From Actinocrinis puniceicyclus (GTDB lineage Bacteria > Actinomycetota > Actinomycetes > Streptomycetales > Catenulisporaceae), in assembly GCF_018283645.1 (NCBI RefSeq), contig NZ_JAGSXH010000012.1, positions 1 to 64,000 on the forward strand: a stretch of 64,000 bases of DNA, given 5' to 3'. The position numbers were made by a program, and so were the translations under genes. Positions 1 to 10,047 of this stretch are shown piece after piece. The notes under the pieces were generated by a model, which ran no database searches, was not told the DNA's origin, and worked only from the letters and a program-made list of their open reading frames with translations. How positions within the stretch are numbered: position 1 is the stretch's first letter; each line of letters starts with the position of its first letter.

Positions 1-1157
1 GGGATGACCTGAGCGCCGCTCGGCGGCTGCTGCGCGGCGCGAGACCGGGCGGCGGCGGCCTGCGCGCCAGCGCCCCCGGCGACACCCGCTGCCGCACCGG
101 CACCGGCACCGGCGGCAGCGGGTCCGACCGGCGCCGGCTTCGCCCGCTCGGCGCCCTGGGGCGACGCGGCGCCGTTCGCGACGGCGACATTGCCCTGCTG
201 CGGCGGACGGCTCGGCCACACGGCATGAGGTGCGGCGTGCGCGCCTGCCCCTGCCCCGGCCGCGATATTCTCCTCGGCGGACAGCGCGGGCAGCACCACC
301 GTGCCCTCACTCGGGTTCACCGGCAGCCGCACGGTCGTGCCGTCCTGCTTGACACGCACCGCCGCGCGCAACCGGGACGCCAGCTCGCCGGCCAGCGGCC
401 GCAACTGCGGATCCTTCGCCAACGCCGCGGTCGCCACGGCCCACAGCCGGTCCGAAACGCCCGGCGGGCGCTGTGGCGTGGCGGTCTGATGCGCGCGGAA
501 GACCTCCATGGCGTCGCGGCCGCGGAACGGCGGATGCCCGGTGAGCAGTTCGTAAAGCATGATGCCCGAGGCGTAGATGTCCACTGCGGCGGTGGCCTTG
601 CGACCCGAGATCACTTCCGGCGAGAGGTAGTACGGCGTGCCGACGACCTGGCTCGTGCGGGTGACCGACGGCGCGTCGGCCAACCGCGCGATCCCGAAGT
701 CGGTCAGCAGCGGCCGGAAACCGCCGACATCCGGCTTGAGCAGCACGTTCGCGGGCTTCACGTCCCGGTGAATGATCTTCGCCGCGTGGGCGACGGCGAG
801 CGCCTCCGCCACATCGGCGACCAGCAGCGCGGCCTCCTCCGACCCGAGCGTGCCACGCGCGCGCAGGTAGGCTCGCAGGTCCGGGCCGTCGACCAGCTGC
901 ATCACCAGCGCCAGCACATCCCCCTCGACCACGAGGTCGCGTACTGACACCAGCGAGCGGTGTCTCAGGCCGACCAGCGCGGTACGCTCGCGCAGGAACC
1001 TGGTGACCACGTCCGGGTCCGCGGCGAGTTCCTCCAACAGCACCTTGACGGCAACCGCCTCGCCGGTGTCCCGAACATGCCCCCGCCACACCGACCCGAA
1101 GGCCCCGCGCCCCAACTGCTCATCCAGCTCGTATCGGCTGCCGATCGGCTGACCCAC
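1..1157 (-). CDS. Hanks-type serine/threonine protein kinase, C-terminus cut by window edge
   Basis: Read from GTG at 1157 (preceded by GGGGGAG), the protein shows a complete kinase domain: glycine loop GRGAFGSV near residues 16-23, catalytic Lys38 in AVKVL, catalytic loop HRDVKPAN (130-137), DFG (153-155) and GTPYYLSPE (173-181) closing the activation segment. After about residue 275 the chain becomes Ala/Pro/Gly-rich and runs off the left edge, so any membrane segment or sensor domain is unseen. Such kinases phosphorylate Thr residues read by FHA domains. The divergent neighbour at 1513 has an FHA domain, so a kinase-reader pair is plausible but inferred. The substrate is unknown. Confidence 0.93.
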   Translation of the reverse strand, partial: MGQPIGSRYELDEQLGRGAFGSVWRGHVRDTGEAVAVKVLLEELAADPDVVTRFLRERTALVGLRHRSLVSVRDLVVEGDVLALVMQLVDGPDLRAYLRARGTLGSEEAALLVADVAEALAVAHAAKIIHRDVKPANVLLKPDVGGFRPLLTDFGIARLADAPSVTRTSQVVGTPYYLSPEVISGRKATAAVDIYASGIMLYELLTGHPPFRGRDAMEVFRAHQTATPQRPPGVSDRLWAVATAALAKDPQLRPLAGELASRLRAAVRVKQDGTTVRLPVNPSEGTVVLPALSAEENIAAGAGAGAHAAPHAVWPSRPPQQGNVAVANGAASPQGAERAKPAPVGPAAAGAGAGAAAGVAGGAGAQAAAARSRAAQQPPSGAQVI

Positions 1158-1512
1158 GAAACCTCTCCCCCAGTTGTCGACTCGGGCTGGCGCCGCCGCG
1201 GCGCAGCGGACAACGCAAGGTCACACTAGTGCCGCCACCGCTTCCGGTGGGATCGCCCCATGGTTTCGTACCCAACCTGCTACAGGAGCCCGGCGACGCG
1301 CCGAGCGCGTACGTCGGCGGTTGGTGCACCTTGGCGGCTCATGCGCTCAGGACGGTGGTGTCCGGCTCTGTCTTCAGCCCTCGGCGCATATGCTCTCGGA
1401 TACCGTGACTACCGGCGAGAATTGACCGGACATCGAACCGTGCCACCCCGGCAGCGTTCGAAGAGCCGACATCGACAGCCTGGGTTCTCCCCATCCTGAT
1501 AAGGCAGCGCGC
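1158..1512. promoter_or_regulatory. Divergent control region between kinase and FHA gene
   Basis: This 355-base gap must hold the promoters of both divergent genes. A perfect 6-bp inverted repeat, CCACCG-CTTC-CGGTGG, lies at 1235-1250, upstream of the kinase. A TTGACC resembling a -35 element lies at 1422-1427 on the plus strand, but no convincing -10 follows at normal spacing. No small gene was seen. Confidence 0.4.
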
Positions 1513-4158
1513 ATGCAGATCCGACTCTCCGTGGCCTCGAACCGTGACGAGGCACGCGAGGAGGCCGGACTTGACTGCGTAGACGCAGTCGTCAAAGTGG
1601 CGGCCGGCACGCCGTTCAGCGCCGCCGCCGGGGCGCTGCGGGCACAGGCAGGGTTGACGGACGGCCGGTTCTACGCCGGCACGGAGCCGGTGCGCGACGA
1701 CACGCCGCTCGGGCTGCCTCCGCTGCTGGACGGCGCCGTGCTCACGGTCGGTGTTCCGGGCGCGCCCACGACGCTCCCGGGCGGCCTGGAACTGCACGTC
1801 GTCGGCGGCCCGGACGCTGGAGGCGTGCACCTGATCGCACCGCCCGAGCCGGGAGCGGAACCGGTGCGGATCGCGATCGGCCGCGGTCCGGCCGCGCAGG
1901 TGCGCGTCGAGGACCCGGACCTGTCCCGGCTGCACGCCGAGCTGCTCGTCACCGCCGACTGGGTGCGGCTTCGCGACGCCGGATCCACCAACGGGACCAC
2001 CCTGGACGGCACCCCGGTCGGCGACGAGCCGGTGCTGCTCCTGCCCGACGCCGTCGTGCGTCTCGGCGAGACCACCCTCATGCTGCGATCCGCGAACGAC
2101 CCGGCCGAAGCGGAACCGGACCGGCTCGGGCGCGTGCGGGTGCGTACCGAGCGGCATGTGCCGGCCGGCCTGCCCGCGCCGCGCATCGACCTGCCGCCGC
2201 TGCCGGCGAACCGCGGACTGCCCGCGCGCCGCCGCCGCGCCGCGGCCGCGTTCGAGCAGACCAAAGCCGCCACGGAGAAGCAGATCGCGGACGCACTGGC
2301 GGCCGAGGCCGCGCTGCGCCGCCGGCGGCATCCTGACCTCGCCGCGCTGCTGACCGCGGCGATCCGGCCCGAACCGGGACTGTGGTCCCGCGATCCGGAC
2401 GGCGCCGGCCTGCTGGAGCTGCGGCTCGGGACGGCGCGGATCGCGTCGCGGGTCACCGTGCGCTCCGGGCCGAAATCCTTCCGCCCGCGCGTTCCCGCCG
2501 CGCCGGTCACCGTCGACCTGGAGTCGGCCGGGGTGCTCGGCCTGGTCGGCCCGCGCCCGCAGCTGACCCGGCTCGCCCGCTCGCTCGTGGCCCAACTGGC
2601 CGCCGGTTGCGCGCCGCGCGACCTGGAACTCGTGATCCTCTGCGGCCAGGAGCCACAGCGCTGGCGGTGGGCGCGCTGGCTGCCGCACCTGATCCCGCAG
2701 GACGGCCAGGACTGCCGGGCGCTGGTCGGCCTGGACACGGCCCAGGCCCAGGCCCGGGTCGCCGAACTGCTGGGCAGGCTCGAAGCCCGCGAGGCGGAAT
2801 CGGGCGCCGGCCCGCACACCACTGGGTCTTCGAGCGCGTTCGGGCAACCGTGGCGCGCAAGGCGCACCGTCCTCGTGCTCGATCCGGCCTCGGCGCTGTC
2901 CGGACTGCCGGGCCTGCAGCGGCTCCTGAACGACGGACCTCAGTTCGGCATTCACGCGATCGTGCTCGCCTCACGTCCCGCGGAACTGCCGGACGCCACC
3001 GGAGCGATGGCGACGCTTGGCGGCGACGTGCACACGCGGGTGCGGCTGGAGCGGCCGGACGCCGCGGCTTTGGAGAACATCATCGCCGACCTCGCGTCCG
3101 CGCAGTGGGCGGAACGCCTCGGCCGCGCGCTCGCCCCGCTGCGCGAATCGGACGACTTCGGCGCGCCGCAACTGCCGGAAGAGGCGCGGCTGCTGGCGCT
3201 GCTGGATCTGGATCTGCTGACTCCGGCCAAACTGGGAGCGCGCTGGGCGCTGCGGCCGGCCAGCGCGGAGCTGACCTTCGGCGCCGACGACCACGGTCCG
3301 GTGCGCGCCGATCTGACGGGGCAACACATCCTGGTCGCGGGCGCGGCGGGCTCCGGGGTGTCCGAGACGCTGCGCTCGATCACGTGCGCGCTGGCGGCGG
3401 TCAACCGGCCGCAGCACCTGCGCGTCACGCTGGTCTCCGGCGGCGACGGCCCCTCGCTCGCCGACTGCGCCGCGCTGGCGCACACGAGCGCGCATCTGCC
3501 CGCGCAGGCGCCGCCGGACGACCTGCGCGCGCTGTTGGACCGCCTTGAGGCCGAAGTCGAACAGCGAGTTCAGGCGGCGCGGCGCCGGGCCGTCGAGGAC
3601 CCGTCGGACCTACCGCACCCGCCACACCCGCCACACCCGCCACACCCGCGACTGCTCATCGTCGTGGACGGTTTCGACGCGCTGGCCGCCGCTCATCCGT
3701 GGTTCGCCAAGGGCCTGGCCGCGGTGGCACGCGACGGCCGGGACCACGACGTGCATCTCGCGATCGGCCTCACCCTCGAAGACCCGCAGGCGGTACGCCT
3801 GCTCGACGGCGAGTTGTGTGACGAGGCGCAGATCCGCATCGCGCTGCGCACCCACGGCGTGGATGAGTCCCGCAGACTGGTCTCGCTGTCCGCGGCCGCC
3901 TCGATCCGCGCCGAAATGCCCGGCCGCGCGCACCTCGCGCTCCCGGACGGCCGGGTGCTGCCGATGCAGGCCGCGCTGATCAGTGGCCGTATGCCGTCCA
4001 CCGCATCCAGCCGGGCGAGCGCGATCCGGCTGGAGTGGACCGAACTGGGCAACCCGCTTGCGCGCCGCCCGGGCGACGCTTCGCCGGGCGCCGCGCCGGG
4101 CGGCCCGACCGACCTCGCGCTGCTCGCCGAGACGGTGCGCCGGGCCGCCTCCCGCTAG
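1513..4158 (+). CDS. FHA domain protein with FtsK/EssC-like ATPase body and degenerate P-loops
   Basis: An 881-residue protein. An N-terminal ubiquitin-like/EssC-type segment is followed by an FHA domain at about 95-193, with the usual Gly123-Arg124, Ser138-Arg-Leu-His141 and Asn160 phosphothreonine-binding residues. The rest resembles the tandem ATPase modules of FtsK/EccC/EssC proteins. Both P-loops lack the catalytic lysine: GLVGPRPQ near residue 345 and GAAGSGVS at 610-617, with Val616 at the Lys position. A Walker B-like strand LLIVVDGFD (714-722) is kept. A Pro-His-Pro repeat (703-712) precedes it. The start ATG follows AAGGCAG. It may be a non-hydrolysing scaffold controlled by the divergent kinase; no ESX genes are nearby. 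Its function is not known. Confidence 0.85.
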   Translation: MQIRLSVASNRDEAREEAGLDCVDAVVKVAAGTPFSAAAGALRAQAGLTDGRFYAGTEPVRDDTPLGLPPLLDGAVLTVGVPGAPTTLPGGLELHVVGGPDAGGVHLIAPPEPGAEPVRIAIGRGPAAQVRVEDPDLSRLHAELLVTADWVRLRDAGSTNGTTLDGTPVGDEPVLLLPDAVVRLGETTLMLRSANDPAEAEPDRLGRVRVRTERHVPAGLPAPRIDLPPLPANRGLPARRRRAAAAFEQTKAATEKQIADALAAEAALRRRRHPDLAALLTAAIRPEPGLWSRDPDGAGLLELRLGTARIASRVTVRSGPKSFRPRVPAAPVTVDLESAGVLGLVGPRPQLTRLARSLVAQLAAGCAPRDLELVILCGQEPQRWRWARWLPHLIPQDGQDCRALVGLDTAQAQARVAELLGRLEAREAESGAGPHTTGSSSAFGQPWRARRTVLVLDPASALSGLPGLQRLLNDGPQFGIHAIVLASRPAELPDATGAMATLGGDVHTRVRLERPDAAALENIIADLASAQWAERLGRALAPLRESDDFGAPQLPEEARLLALLDLDLLTPAKLGARWALRPASAELTFGADDHGPVRADLTGQHILVAGAAGSGVSETLRSITCALAAVNRPQHLRVTLVSGGDGPSLADCAALAHTSAHLPAQAPPDDLRALLDRLEAEVEQRVQAARRRAVEDPSDLPHPPHPPHPPHPRLLIVVDGFDALAAAHPWFAKGLAAVARDGRDHDVHLAIGLTLEDPQAVRLLDGELCDEAQIRIALRTHGVDESRRLVSLSAAASIRAEMPGRAHLALPDGRVLPMQAALISGRMPSTASSRASAIRLEWTELGNPLARRPGDASPGAAPGGPTDLALLAETVRRAASR

Positions 4159-4381
4159 TGCGCCGGAAATCCGTCGCATGACTCTGCTCGACCTGGCTGC
4201 GCACGTCCGGTCATCCGCGCCCGGCTGGCAAGGCGCCGGAACACCCTCGCGGTGCTCAATCAACGCAGTGGGTCGTCTGTGGGCGTTTCGGCAACGCGGC
4301 CAGGCGGGATGCGGGGGCCGATTTTCACGGCGGATTTCCGGCGCGGGACACCAGGCCAGGCCTAGGTACAGCCACCGTGCA

Positions 4382-7300
4382 TTACGTCAGCGAGCCGGTC
4401 CGCAGCATCGTGCGCAGGACGCGCAGCGCCACCGACAGGATCGACAGATCGAAGCTGTCCGCGCTGCCGATCTCCTCAAGGACCGCCTGCGCCCGGTCCA
4501 CCGCCGCCTTGTTCTTCGCCACCCAGGTGGCGAAGCGGGCGTCCGGTTCGGTCTCGCCGGGCGCCGCGGCCAGTACCTCGAAGGTCAGCGCGGCCTGAGC
4601 GCTGTACAGCTCCTCGCGCACGGCGGCGCGGGCCATCGCCTGCCAGCGGTCCGTGCGCGGCAGGGCATTGATACGGTCCCGAAGCACGCCGATACGCAAG
4701 CGGTCCAGGATGTCGAAGTAGCACTCGGCCACCTCGATCGGAGCGCGGCCGCTGTCCCAGGCGACCTCGACGATGTCGAGGGCCGAGTAGGCGGTCGAGA
4801 GGGTGGCGCCCCGGGCGGCCAGGTCCTCGGGCACCCCGGCGTCGAGCAACTCCTGCTTGGCCGCAGCCAACTGGTCGAAGTCCGCGCCCTTGAGCAGCTT
4901 GGGCAGCTGCGCGACCACTTCGGCGACGCCGGTGTGGAACGACTCGGCCTGGAGCGCGATGTCCAGCGGATGCCGGCGGTTGAGCAGGAACCAGCGGGAC
5001 GCGCGCTCGGTCAGCCGCCGCGCGGCCAGCCGCATGCGCACCTGTGTCTGGGCCGCGACCCGGTTGTCCAGCGCGTCCACGGCGGACCAGTACGCGGGCA
5101 TGTCGAACACGGCGCGGGCCACGATGTGCGCGCGGGCGATCTCCTCGGCCGACGCCCCGGTCTCCTCGCGCATCCGGAACACGAAGGTGGTTCCGGTGTT
5201 GTTCACCATGTTGTTGACGACCTGAGTGGTGATGATCTCCCGGCGCAGCGGGTGCGCCTCGATCCGGTCCCGGAAGCGCTCGCGCAGCGCGGTGGGGAAG
5301 TAGTGGATCAGGTCGCCCATGAGGAACGGGTCGTCCGGCAGCTCCGAGCCCAGCAGCTCGTCTTCCAGGGTGATCTTGGTGTAGGCCAGCAGGACGCACA
5401 GCTCCGGCTGGGTGAGCCCGAGACCCGCCTGGCGCCGCTCGCTGACGGCGCGCTCGCTCGGCAGGAACTCCAGTTCGCGGTTCAGGTGCCCGTCCGCCAC
5501 CAGCTTGCGCAGGTAGCGGGCGTGCACGTTGAGCAGCGAGGACGCCTGCGCCATCGCCGAGGCGAGCGCGACGTTCTGGCCGTAGTTGTCGGCCAGTACC
5601 AGCCCGCCCACCTCGTCGGTCATCGCGGCCAGCAGCGCGCCGCGCTCGGACGGGTCCAACTGCCCGGCGGCCGCCGCCTGGTCCAGCAGGACCTTGATGT
5701 TGACCTCGTGGTCGGAGGTGTCCACGCCGGCGGAGTTGTCGATCGCGTCCGTGCAGATCTTCCCGCCGGTGCCGCCGGCGCCGTGCAGCGCGAACTCGAT
5801 CCGCCCGAGCTGGGTGCAGCCGAGGTTGCCTCCCTCGCCCACCACCTTGACCCGCAGGTCCGCGCCGTTGATCCGGATCGCGTCGTTGGCCTTGTCGCCG
5901 ACGTCGGCGTTCGACTCGGCGCCGGACTTGACGTAAGTGCCGATGCCCCCGTTCCAGAACAGGTCCACCGGCGCGAGCAGGATCGCCCGCATCAGTTCGG
6001 CCGGGGTCGTGCGCGACGGCGAGCCGTCGATGCCGAGAGCGGCGCGTACCTGCGCGGTCAGCGGGATCGACTTGGCGGTGCGCGGGAAGACGCCGCCGCC
6101 CGCGGAGATCAGGCGCTTGTCGTAGTCGGCCCAGGAGGAACGGGGCAGTTCGAACAGTCTGCGGCGTTCGGCGTAGGAGAGCGCGGGATCCGGCGCGGGA
6201 TCGAGGAAGATGTGCCTGTGGTCGAACGCTGCGACCAGCTTGATGTGTTCGGACAGAAGCATGCCGTTGCCGAACACGTCCCCTGACATGTCGCCGATGC
6301 CGACGACGGTGAAGTCCTGTCGCTGCGTGTCGATGCCCAGTTCGCGGAAATGGCGCTTGACCGACTCCCAGGCGCCGCGCGCGGTGATGCCCATCGCCTT
6401 GTGGTCGTAGCCGACCGAACCTCCGGAGGCGAAGGCGTCGCCGAGCCAGAAACCCTTGCCGCCGGGACCCCACACGTCACACTCGGCCGCAACCGCGTTG
6501 GCGGTGTCGGAGAACGAGGCGGTGCCCTTGTCGGCCGCGACCACCAGGTACGTGTCGTCGCCGTCGAAGCGGACCACGTCGACGGGCGGCACGGCCTTGC
6601 CGTCCACCAGGTTGTCGGTGATATCCAGCAGGCCCTTGATGAACGTCTTGTAACACTCGACGCCCTCGGCGAGGAACGCGTCGCGGTCCGCCGAGTCGAC
6701 CGGGCTCTTGACCACGAAACCGCCCTTGGCGCCGACCGGGACGATCACGGCGTTCTTCACCATCTGCGCCTTGACCAGGCCGAGGATCTCGGTGCGGAAG
6801 TCCTCGCGCCGGTCGGACCAGCGCAGTCCGCCGCGGGCGACCGCGCCGAAGCGCAGGTGGACGCCCTCGACGCGGGCCGAGTAGACCCAGATCTCGTACT
6901 TGGGCCGGGGCTGCGGCAGGTCGGGCACGGCCGCCGCGTTGATCTTGAACGAGATGTAGGGCTTCGGCCCGCCGCCTGCGGCCTTCTGGTAGAAGTTCGT
7001 GCGCAGCGTCGCCTCGATCACCGCGCGCAGCGAGCGCAGGATGCGGTCCTCGTCGAGCGAGGCGACCGCGTCCAGCGCGCCCTCCGCCTCCTCGACCAGC
7101 CCGTCGATCAGCTCGCGGCCGGCCGCGGCGTGCGCCGGGTCGAAAGAAGCCTCGAACAGCTTGACCAGCAACCGGGCCAGGCCGGGATTGCGGCTGAGCA
7201 CCAGTTCGATGTACTCCTGGCTGAACGGGGTGCCGCCCTGCCGCAGGTACTTGGCGTAGGCGCGCAGCACGGTCACCTGGCGCCAGGCCAGCCCGGCGCG

Positions 7301-9370
7301 CACCACCAGCGCGTTGAAACCGTCGTTCTCGGTCAGCCCGGACCAGGCGGCGGCGAAGGCGGCGGTGAACCGCTCCCGGGCGGCCTCGTCGCGCAGGGAC
7401 TCGGGGTCGGCCACGCGCAGCCCGAAGTCGTAGATCCACGCCGCGTCGCCGCACCGCCGGCTCAGTTCGTACGGGTGCTCGTCGAGGACTTCGACCCCGA
7501 AGCGCTGGAGGATCGGGAGCACCTCGCCGAGCGGGATCATCCGGCCGACCCGGAAGATCTTCAGGCTGTACTGCTCGGGCGGGGCGCCGGGCCTGCGGTA
7601 GACCGCCAGCGAGGAGTCGGTGGTGTCGTCGGAGTGGATCGCCTCGATCCGGAACAGGTCCTTGACGGCGTTCTCCGGCGGGAAGTCCGCCTTGTAACCC
7701 TCCGGGAAGGCGCCGGCGTAGTCGCGCAGCAGTTCGGCGGCGCGTTCCGGGCCGACCGTATCGCCCAGTCGCGCGGCGAAGTCGTCCTCCCAGGTGCGGA
7801 TCGCGGCGGTCAGCCGGCGTTCGATCAGCTCCGCGTCGACGACGGGCAGCCGGTTGCCCGGGGCCACCCGCACCACGAAGTGCAGCCGGGTGAGCACCGA
7901 CTCGGTGGACCGGACGGTGTAGTCCACGACGGCGCCGTCCAGCTCGTCCAGCAGGATGCGCTGGAGCCTGAGCCGCGCGTCGGTGGTGTACCGGTCCCGC
8001 GGCAGATATACGAGCGCGGAGAAGTACCGGCCGTACTCGTCCTGACGCAGGAACAGGCGCAGACGCCGGCGTTCCTGGAGGTGAAGCACGGAGCCGGTGA
8101 TCTCAGCCAGCTCGTCCACCGGGATCTGGAACAGGTCGTCGCGCGGGTACGACTCCAGGATCTGTAGCAGGTCCTTGCCCGAGTGCGAGGTCAGGGCGTA
8201 TCCGTGGACGTCGAGGACCTGGCGCACCTTCTGCCGGATGACCGGAACGCGCTGCACCGACTCGGAATAGGCCGCCGCCGAGAACAGACCGAGGATGCGC
8301 TGTTCGCCGACGACCCGCCCCTCGGCGTCGAACCGTTTGACGCCGATGTAGTCCAGGTAGCCGCGCCGGTGCACGGTCGCGCGCGAGTTGGCCTTGGTCA
8401 GCACCAGCAGCCTCGGCTCGCGCGCCTTGGCCCGGACCTCCTGCGGCAGCTTGGCGAAGGACCGGGAGGAGCCGTGCGGCTGGTCGGAGCGCAGGATCCC
8501 CAGGCCGGTGCCCGTGACCGGGCGCAGCGAGTCCTCACCGTCGACCTGTTCCAGGGTGTACTCGCGGTACCCGACGAAGGTGAAGTGGTCGTCGGCGAGC
8601 CACCGCAGCAGTTCCTGGCCGGCGGTCACCTCGTCGTAGGAGACGCCGGCGCGCTGCGCGGCGCGGCCCTGCTCGGCGTCCAGGCCCTCGGCTATGGCGA
8701 GCGCGGTGGCGCGCATCTTGGGCCAGTCCTCGACGGCCTCCCGCACATCGCGCAGCACCCGGCGCAGGTCGGCCTCGATCGAGGCGAGCCGGTCCGGGTC
8801 CTCGGGCTGGCGATCGATCTCGATGTGCATCCAGGACTCGGTAAGCGCCCCGGCCGGCGTCTGCTGCGGCGGGTCGGCGTCCGGCAGCGAACGCAGCCGG
8901 CCGACCAGATCCCGCTCCACCGCGAACACCGGGTGGAAGACCACATGGATGCCGTGCCCGAGCCGGCTCAGTTCGGCGGTGACGGAATCGACCAGAAAGG
9001 GCATGTCGTCGGTGACGATCTCCACCACGGTGTGCGTGGTGGCACCGGTGGTCCAGCCGGAACGTTCGGGTGTGGGCGTGTACACGCGGATCTTCGCGGT
9101 GCCCTGCGGCCGGTTGGCCGCCAGGTCGGCCGAAGACCGCACCGCGCCGAGCAAGTCGGCGCAGGTGCGGTCAGCGAGATCGTCGAACGGGACGTGCCGG
9201 TAGTAGCGGCGCAGGACCGTTTCCGCCTGCGCTGGATCAAGAGGCGCCGATCCGGTTTCCGCCTGTCCGCCCGCCCCCTGCCCCGCGCCGCTGCCGCCTT
9301 CGGCCTTCCGCGCGAGTAGCGCGGCCTCCTCCAGCAGTGCGGCCTTGGCCTCGTCCAGCTGCGTCACCAT
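4382..9370 (-). CDS. gdh: NAD-specific glutamate dehydrogenase, 180-kDa class
   Basis: Large NAD-dependent glutamate dehydrogenase of the type first described in Streptomyces clavuligerus, converting glutamate to 2-oxoglutarate and ammonium, usually in the catabolic direction. From ATG at 9370 it is 1662 residues, normal for the class; this start has GTAGGAG seven bases upstream, better than an in-frame ATG at 9409. The N-terminal third carries ACT-like regulatory regions. The catalytic core has the Lys-bearing motif VPVGAKGGFVVKSP and the GDMSGDVFGNGML segment, and a long helical C-terminal domain ends the protein. It stands alone, with no cotranscribed nitrogen genes; the nitrate cluster is 30 kb away. 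Confidence 0.95.
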   Translation of the reverse strand: MVTQLDEAKAALLEEAALLARKAEGGSGAGQGAGGQAETGSAPLDPAQAETVLRRYYRHVPFDDLADRTCADLLGAVRSSADLAANRPQGTAKIRVYTPTPERSGWTTGATTHTVVEIVTDDMPFLVDSVTAELSRLGHGIHVVFHPVFAVERDLVGRLRSLPDADPPQQTPAGALTESWMHIEIDRQPEDPDRLASIEADLRRVLRDVREAVEDWPKMRATALAIAEGLDAEQGRAAQRAGVSYDEVTAGQELLRWLADDHFTFVGYREYTLEQVDGEDSLRPVTGTGLGILRSDQPHGSSRSFAKLPQEVRAKAREPRLLVLTKANSRATVHRRGYLDYIGVKRFDAEGRVVGEQRILGLFSAAAYSESVQRVPVIRQKVRQVLDVHGYALTSHSGKDLLQILESYPRDDLFQIPVDELAEITGSVLHLQERRRLRLFLRQDEYGRYFSALVYLPRDRYTTDARLRLQRILLDELDGAVVDYTVRSTESVLTRLHFVVRVAPGNRLPVVDAELIERRLTAAIRTWEDDFAARLGDTVGPERAAELLRDYAGAFPEGYKADFPPENAVKDLFRIEAIHSDDTTDSSLAVYRRPGAPPEQYSLKIFRVGRMIPLGEVLPILQRFGVEVLDEHPYELSRRCGDAAWIYDFGLRVADPESLRDEAARERFTAAFAAAWSGLTENDGFNALVVRAGLAWRQVTVLRAYAKYLRQGGTPFSQEYIELVLSRNPGLARLLVKLFEASFDPAHAAAGRELIDGLVEEAEGALDAVASLDEDRILRSLRAVIEATLRTNFYQKAAGGGPKPYISFKINAAAVPDLPQPRPKYEIWVYSARVEGVHLRFGAVARGGLRWSDRREDFRTEILGLVKAQMVKNAVIVPVGAKGGFVVKSPVDSADRDAFLAEGVECYKTFIKGLLDITDNLVDGKAVPPVDVVRFDGDDTYLVVAADKGTASFSDTANAVAAECDVWGPGGKGFWLGDAFASGGSVGYDHKAMGITARGAWESVKRHFRELGIDTQRQDFTVVGIGDMSGDVFGNGMLLSEHIKLVAAFDHRHIFLDPAPDPALSYAERRRLFELPRSSWADYDKRLISAGGGVFPRTAKSIPLTAQVRAALGIDGSPSRTTPAELMRAILLAPVDLFWNGGIGTYVKSGAESNADVGDKANDAIRINGADLRVKVVGEGGNLGCTQLGRIEFALHGAGGTGGKICTDAIDNSAGVDTSDHEVNIKVLLDQAAAAGQLDPSERGALLAAMTDEVGGLVLADNYGQNVALASAMAQASSLLNVHARYLRKLVADGHLNRELEFLPSERAVSERRQAGLGLTQPELCVLLAYTKITLEDELLGSELPDDPFLMGDLIHYFPTALRERFRDRIEAHPLRREIITTQVVNNMVNNTGTTFVFRMREETGASAEEIARAHIVARAVFDMPAYWSAVDALDNRVAAQTQVRMRLAARRLTERASRWFLLNRRHPLDIALQAESFHTGVAEVVAQLPKLLKGADFDQLAAAKQELLDAGVPEDLAARGATLSTAYSALDIVEVAWDSGRAPIEVAECYFDILDRLRIGVLRDRINALPRTDRWQAMARAAVREELYSAQAALTFEVLAAAPGETEPDARFATWVAKNKAAVDRAQAVLEEIGSADSFDLSILSVALRVLRTMLRTGSLT

Positions 9371-9515
9371 GTGCTCGCTCCTACGGCCGCGCGCCGTTGC
9401 GCGGCTCATCCCGGTTACGAGCTTTAGGCTACCCGGCAGTCTGGAGCGCCGGACGCGGATTGATCGATCATGTTGTCATTTCCGGGTTGCGAGATCCTAC
9501 AGAGTGAGACGGCGC

Positions 9516-9950
9516 TCACATCGTGTTCACACCGGCGCCGACCGCGAGCGGCGGACGGACCGTGCCGGTGCCCGGGACGGGCCGCGCCGGATCGTGATCG
9601 AGCTCGATGATCCGGTTCTGCGTGTCCACATGGACGATCCGCGGCTTCGCCGAGCGCGCCGCACGGTCCTCGATCTGCTGATAACTGATCAGGATCACCA
9701 GGTCGCCGGGCTTGATCAGGTGCGCGGCGGCGCCGTTGATGCCGAGCACGCCCGAGTCGCGCTCGCCCTCGATCACGTAGGTCTCCAGCCGCGCGCCGTT
9801 GGTGACGTCCACGATCGCCACCTGTTCCCCGGGCAGCAGGTCGGCGGCATCCATCAGCGCGGCGTCGACGGTCACCGATCCCACGTAGTGCAGGTCGGCC
9901 TGGGTCACGGTGGCACGGTGGATCTTGGACTTGAGCATGGTGCGGTACAC
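9516..9950 (-). CDS. panD: Aspartate 1-decarboxylase proenzyme
   Basis: Pyruvoyl-dependent enzyme making beta-alanine from aspartate for pantothenate and CoA. The 144-residue proenzyme has the self-cleavage site Gly24-Ser25 in HYVGSVT, where Ser25 becomes the pyruvoyl group, and the Lys/Arg-rich [16 protein letters not shown] leader typical of the family. The GTG start at 9950 is preceded by AAGGAG. The C-terminus is about 15-20 residues longer than in E. coli, as is common in actinobacteria. No panB or panC lies nearby. It is followed downstream by the glutamate dehydrogenase gene on the same strand. Confidence 0.97.
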   Translation of the reverse strand: MYRTMLKSKIHRATVTQADLHYVGSVTVDAALMDAADLLPGEQVAIVDVTNGARLETYVIEGERDSGVLGINGAAAHLIKPGDLVILISYQQIEDRAARSAKPRIVHVDTQNRIIELDHDPARPVPGTGTVRPPLAVGAGVNTM

Positions 9951-10047
9951 GTGCGCTCCTTGTGTTCCGGATGCGTTCCAGTCGCCGTGCGGGTACCGGA
10001 CGCAGGGGTCGTACAGGTGCGGTTCTACGGGGCTGAAGCCGAGCCGG

